Source: Azospirillum picis
GTDB taxonomy: Bacteria > Pseudomonadota > Alphaproteobacteria > Azospirillales > Azospirillaceae
Assembly (NCBI RefSeq): GCF_017876115.1
Contig: NZ_JAGINO010000012.1
Coordinates: 1 to 64,000, forward strand
Length of the DNA stretch: 64,000 nt
Direction: 5' to 3'
The translations under genes and the position numbers were made by a program. The notes beneath the pieces were generated by a model. It saw only the letters and a program-made list of their open reading frames with translations. It was not told the origin of the DNA and did not search any database. Below are positions 61,152-64,000 of this stretch, piece after piece. Each line of letters starts with the position of its first letter. Positions within the stretch are counted from its first letter, which is position 1.

Positions 61152-61197
61152 CTTAGAGTCTGTCCGATCCTTCAATAAGCATCGGACAGACTCTAAG
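61152..61197. repeat. Palindromic repeat, copy B; also a likely bidirectional terminator
   Basis: Perfect 17-bp arms CTTAGAGTCTGTCCGAT / ATCGGACAGACTCTAAG with a 12-base loop. The loop contains CTTCAATAAGC, identical to the loop of the copy at 31692-31729 (opposite strand). The right arm contains the stop codon of the convergent SnoaL-like gene, so the gene now ends inside the repeat. Confidence 0.8.
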
Positions 61198-61594
61198 GCT
61201 TCGCCGGATCGAGCAGCACCCAGAGCTGTGCGATCCTTCCGCCGACGATCTCGGCGGCGTCGGTGCCGGTGACCATGGCAGGCCCGCCGGCTGGGCCGGC
61301 CTGCCATCGCAACGTCGCCAATCCATGATGCCCGACGACGTCGCCGTCGGGTCTGAAGCGGAAATCGGGTCCGAACCGGTCAAGAAGTCCGCCGGCGATT
61401 TCCGAGATCGCGGCACGGCCTCTCACGATGTCCGCCGGTTCGTACAGGATCGGCTCCGCCACGAAGAGGTCGGCGATGGCGGACGCACGTCTCGCCGGAT
61501 CGGGCTCGTTGAAGACGCGCTCAAGGTTCGAACGCAGGAGATGGCCGTAGTCGGGCTCGTCAGCCGCCTGTGCGGCGCTGATGGGTTCAGGCAT
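61193..61594 (-). CDS. SnoaL-like/NTF2-fold protein
   Basis: 133 residues. The N-terminal helix (YGHLLRSNLERVFNEPDPAR), SAIADLFVAEPILYEP, GRAAISEIAGGLLDRFGPDF and a C-terminal IVGGRIAQLWVLLDPAKP fit NTF2-like SnoaL proteins. Its stop codon lies inside a palindromic repeat, which may have replaced the original end of the gene. GAAGGAAG lies upstream of ATG 61594. It is the last gene of a three-gene operon with an oxidoreductase and an SDR. Confidence 0.82.
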   Translation of the reverse strand: MPEPISAAQAADEPDYGHLLRSNLERVFNEPDPARRASAIADLFVAEPILYEPADIVRGRAAISEIAGGLLDRFGPDFRFRPDGDVVGHHGLATLRWQAGPAGGPAMVTGTDAAEIVGGRIAQLWVLLDPAKP

Positions 61595-61632
61595 GGGTTT
61601 CTTCCTTCTTCCGGGGTGACCGCACCGCGCGG

Positions 61633-62235
61633 TCAGCCGACCTTCACCAGGTTGAGGGCGGGAAGCGGGCCGCCCGGGAACTGCACCAGACGGCTGCCGA
61701 CGGCGAGGGAACCGAGATCGATCCCGTAGAACCCGAGCCTGTCGATCAGCGCACCGACCTGTGCCTTCGCCCCGGCATCGTCGCCGGAGTAGAACAGCAC
61801 GCGCCGGCCGCCGTCGCTGGCCGGGTCGCCGGCAACGAGATGCGGCTGAAGGTGGTTGAACGCCTTCACCACCCTTGCACCGGTCACCAGCCCGGCGAAC
61901 ACCTCCGACGACGACCGCGCCCCGAGCTGCACGGGCTTGAACAGCGGCGCTTCGATCGGGTTGTTGGCGTCCAGGACGATCCGCCCCGCCCAGTCGGGCA
62001 GCCCGGCGAGTGCGCCCGGCAGCTTGGACCAGGTGACCGCGACGAGCACGATGTCCTGCGCTGCGGCCTCCTCCCTCGTACCCGGCCTGATGCCGGGGCC
62101 AAGATCGGCCGCGAGCGCCGCCAGCGTTTCCGGGCCGCGGCTGTTGGCGATGACGGCCGGGATGTTCCGTGCGGCAAGCGCCGTCGCGAAGGCCCGGCCG
62201 ATCTGGCCGGCACCGATGATGCCGATGGTGGTCAT
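61633..62235 (-). CDS. NAD(P)-binding oxidoreductase of the F420-dependent NADP reductase type
   Basis: 200 residues. The Rossmann motif is GIIGAGQIGRAFATAL, then VIANSRGPE, VLVAVTWSKLP and VKAFNHLQPHLV. This group (YhdH-like/COG2085) includes F420H2:NADP oxidoreductases, but in bacteria without F420 the partner is unknown. AGGAG precedes ATG 62235. It lies 38 bases upstream of the SnoaL gene and 33 downstream of the SDR gene. Confidence 0.88.
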   Translation of the reverse strand: MTTIGIIGAGQIGRAFATALAARNIPAVIANSRGPETLAALAADLGPGIRPGTREEAAAQDIVLVAVTWSKLPGALAGLPDWAGRIVLDANNPIEAPLFKPVQLGARSSSEVFAGLVTGARVVKAFNHLQPHLVAGDPASDGGRRVLFYSGDDAGAKAQVGALIDRLGFYGIDLGSLAVGSRLVQFPGGPLPALNLVKVG

Positions 62236-62268
62236 GGAACGGACTCCTGCTTGCAGAAGGGTGTCGGA

Positions 62269-63024
62269 TCAGGCGGTCTGGCCGCCGTCGACGGTCAGCG
62301 TGGCGCCGGTGACGTAGCCGCCATCCGGACCCACCAGGAATGCGACGGCACCGGCGATGTCGTCGGGTTGGCCATATCGCCCGAGCGAGGTCAGCGCACG
62401 CAGGACATCCGACCCGGCCCCGGTCTCCGGGTTCATGTCGGTGTTGATCGCACCCGGCTGGATCACGTTGACGGTGATGTTGCGGGGACCGAGATCGCGG
62501 GACCAGCCGCGGGTATAGGCCGCGACCGCGGCCTTGGTCGCGATGTAGTCGGCCACGCCGGAAAAAGCGATGCGGTCGGCGCCAGTCGTCCCGATGGAGA
62601 CGATCCGTCCACCGTCGGCGAGCAGCGGCGCCGCCGTGCGCACCGCCGCCGCGACGCCCTTGATGTTGATATCGATCTGCCGGTCGAACGCGGCCATGTC
62701 CGCCGCGGGATCCCCGACAAGCCCGGTCACGAAGACCCCTGCCGAGTTGACCAGAATGTCCAGCCGCCCGAACGCCTCGTGAGCCTGCCTCACCAGCCCC
62801 TCGACCTCGGCCGTCACCGCCTGGTCGGCGCGGATGGCGAGCGCACGGCGGCCGAGCCCCTGGATGAATGCCGCCACCGCATCGGCCTGATCCTTTGCGT
62901 GCGAGTAGCTGAACGCGACGTCCGCCCCGTCCCGGGCGAGACGCTTGACGATGGCCGCGCCGATCCCACGCGAGCCACCGGTTACCAGGGCGACCTTGCC
63001 GGCCAGGGGAAGAGGACTGTTCAT
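62269..63024 (-). CDS. Short-chain dehydrogenase/reductase
   Basis: 251 residues. The cofactor loop is TGGSRGIG, NSAG is conserved, and the catalytic residues lie in SIGTTGADRI (Ser) and YIATKAA (Tyr/Lys). The C-terminus reads VTGATLTVDGGQTA. ATG 63024 has GGAG 8 bases upstream; a GTG three codons before is less likely. It is the first gene of the operon and divergent from a LysR gene that probably controls it. Confidence 0.92.
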   Translation of the reverse strand: MNSPLPLAGKVALVTGGSRGIGAAIVKRLARDGADVAFSYSHAKDQADAVAAFIQGLGRRALAIRADQAVTAEVEGLVRQAHEAFGRLDILVNSAGVFVTGLVGDPAADMAAFDRQIDINIKGVAAAVRTAAPLLADGGRIVSIGTTGADRIAFSGVADYIATKAAVAAYTRGWSRDLGPRNITVNVIQPGAINTDMNPETGAGSDVLRALTSLGRYGQPDDIAGAVAFLVGPDGGYVTGATLTVDGGQTA

Positions 63025-63095
63025 CGGGGACACTCCATTGGGTTTCGACAGGAGGAGTGTCGCCGTTTCGGCTTCCGCCGATTAGCCGGTAATGG

Positions 63096-63112
63096 CTTGG
63101 TTCATTCTCAAG
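63096..63112. promoter_or_regulatory. Candidate LysR-binding site
   Basis: CTTG (63096-63099) and CAAG (63109-63112) form an inverted repeat with the T-N11-A spacing (T63098, A63110) known for LysR-type boxes. It lies in the 108-base interval between the divergent SDR and lysR starts. Confidence 0.5.
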
Positions 63113-63132
63113 CATTCGTTTAAGGTCTGAGC

Positions 63133-64000
63133 ATGGAAACGCTTGCCAACCTGGAATCCTTCGTCCGCAGCGCCGAGATGGGCAGCTTCTCCGCCGCCGC
63201 CCGTCGGCTCGCCCTGACACCGGCCGCGGTCAGCCGCAACGTCGCCATGCTGGAACGCAACATCGGCGTGCGGCTGTTCCACCGCTCCACCCGCAAGCTC
63301 ACGCTGACCGAGGCCGGCGAGCGGTTCCTGCTGTCGATCGGCGGCAATCTCGATGCCCTGCAGGCGGCGATCGCCGAGGTTGCGACGGCTGCGGAGGAAC
63401 CGGCGGGCGTGCTGAAGGTGAGCATGCCGCCGACCCTCGGCATGGCCCATATCCTGCCGCTGCTGCCCGGCTTCCTTGCACGCTATCCGCGCGTCAGGCC
63501 GGAATGGCATTTTGAGAACCGCAAGGTCGACCTGATCGCCGAAGGCTACGATGCCGCCATCGGCGGCGGCTTCGACCTCGCGCCGGGCGTGGTGGCACGC
63601 CCGCTGGCGCCCGCGCACATCATCGCGGTGGCATCGCCTTCATACATGGCCGGCCGCACCCAGCCCTCCGATCCCTCCGGCCTCGCGTCCTTCGCCGGGA
63701 TCCTCATGCGCTCGTCGGGCACCGGCCGGGTGCGCCAGTGGATGATGCGCGACGCGGCAGGCACCGAAATGCCGGTGCCGCTGCGGGAGTGCATCGTCGT
63801 CAACGACCCCGCTGCCATGCGGGAGGCGGCGCTGCTCGGGCTCGGTGTCGCCATGCTGGCCGTCCCGGACGCGCTGCCGCAGCTTGAAAGGGGCGATCTG
63901 CTGCGCCTTCTGCCGAACTGGTATGCCGATGCGGGGGCGATTTCCCTATACTATGCGAACCGCGCCCTGCTGCCCGCCAAGACCCGCGCCTTCGTGAACA
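63133..64000 (+). CDS. LysR-family regulator, cut by the window end
   Basis: At least 289 residues, lacking only a short C-terminus. The helix-turn-helix is LESFVRSAEMGSFSAAARRL, ALTPAAVSRNVAMLERNIGV; the effector domain has KVSMPPTLGMAHILPLLP and IGGGFDLAPGVVARPL, as in the common AaeR/DmlR-like group. It is divergent from the SDR operon with a T-N11-A site between them and so is its likely regulator. Confidence 0.9.
   Translation, partial: METLANLESFVRSAEMGSFSAAARRLALTPAAVSRNVAMLERNIGVRLFHRSTRKLTLTEAGERFLLSIGGNLDALQAAIAEVATAAEEPAGVLKVSMPPTLGMAHILPLLPGFLARYPRVRPEWHFENRKVDLIAEGYDAAIGGGFDLAPGVVARPLAPAHIIAVASPSYMAGRTQPSDPSGLASFAGILMRSSGTGRVRQWMMRDAAGTEMPVPLRECIVVNDPAAMREAALLGLGVAMLAVPDALPQLERGDLLRLLPNWYADAGAISLYYANRALLPAKTRAFVN

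Noticed and set aside
61193..63220. A 675-codon minus-strand frame
   Set aside because: It passes out of frame through the SDR and NAD(P)-reductase genes before entering the SnoaL-like gene; all three have their own starts and ribosome sites.

Overview
This is a GC-rich window from the chromosome or a large replicon of an alphaproteobacterium. The gene content (type I secretion with a giant repeat protein, FixG/CcoG, FixL/FixJ-like kinases, many ABC importers, TetR and LysR regulators, BLUF and GAF-EAL signalling proteins) and dense ATGA-coupled operons suggest a soil- or plant-associated Rhodospirillales member, most like Azospirillum. That assignment is inference from gene style; there is no rRNA, tRNA, CRISPR array or replication origin in the window to confirm it.

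Region 1 (1-10100, minus strand): the N-terminal part of a giant secreted repeat protein with 330-bp tandem repeats, then a HlyD adaptor and two non-identical type I secretion ABC subunits. Upstream lies a hybrid sensor kinase with an HDLRQP H-box. Divergent from it is an alpha/beta hydrolase with the catalytic layout of RsbQ, the bacterial relative of the plant receptors KAI2 and D14. The 5' half of the hydrolase gene and the intergenic DNA are clearly less GC-rich than the surroundings.

Region 2 (11.4-22 kb): a MocR regulator, an orphan CcoG, a short-chain dehydrogenase, two small genes (GNAT, DUF1810), a GAF-GGDEF-EAL protein beside its GAF-only paralogue, a decayed ISNCY-type transposase and a chemoreceptor.

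Region 3 (22.3-31.6 kb): a catabolic cluster. An OccR/NocR-like LysR gene, a PotDABC-type importer and a three-subunit HcnABC/opine-oxidase-like dehydrogenase followed by RidA suggest uptake and oxidation of an opine or other N-substituted or D-amino acid. A decayed IS5-family transposase sits between the binding-protein gene and the rest of the transporter. The cluster ends in IS481 debris and palindromic repeats.

Region 4 (32.3-44.8 kb): a TetR gene with a perfect palindromic operator in its promoter heads a tightly coupled operon: SDR, acyl-CoA ligase, LivJHMGF-type importer and two crotonases. The set looks suited to import and CoA-dependent degradation of an aromatic, alicyclic or branched acid. 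A truncated TetR gene and a third crotonase have overlapping divergent start codons. A RidA/TetR pair follows, with three copies of a 15-bp operator between the two genes.

Region 5 (45-57 kb): a Tat-exported chloroperoxidase-like hydrolase; a FixL/FixJ-like system with an extra single-domain receiver; a MerA-like flavoprotein; and the operon fumC-thrE-like-cupin-mqo-poxB, which links C4-acid metabolism to quinone-reducing membrane dehydrogenases.

Region 6 (57.9-64 kb): a BLUF protein whose photochemically essential Tyr is Phe, a small unknown gene, a TetR-map-AAA kinase group, two sets of palindromic repeats, and a SnoaL/NAD(P)-reductase/SDR operon divergent from a LysR gene that runs off the window.
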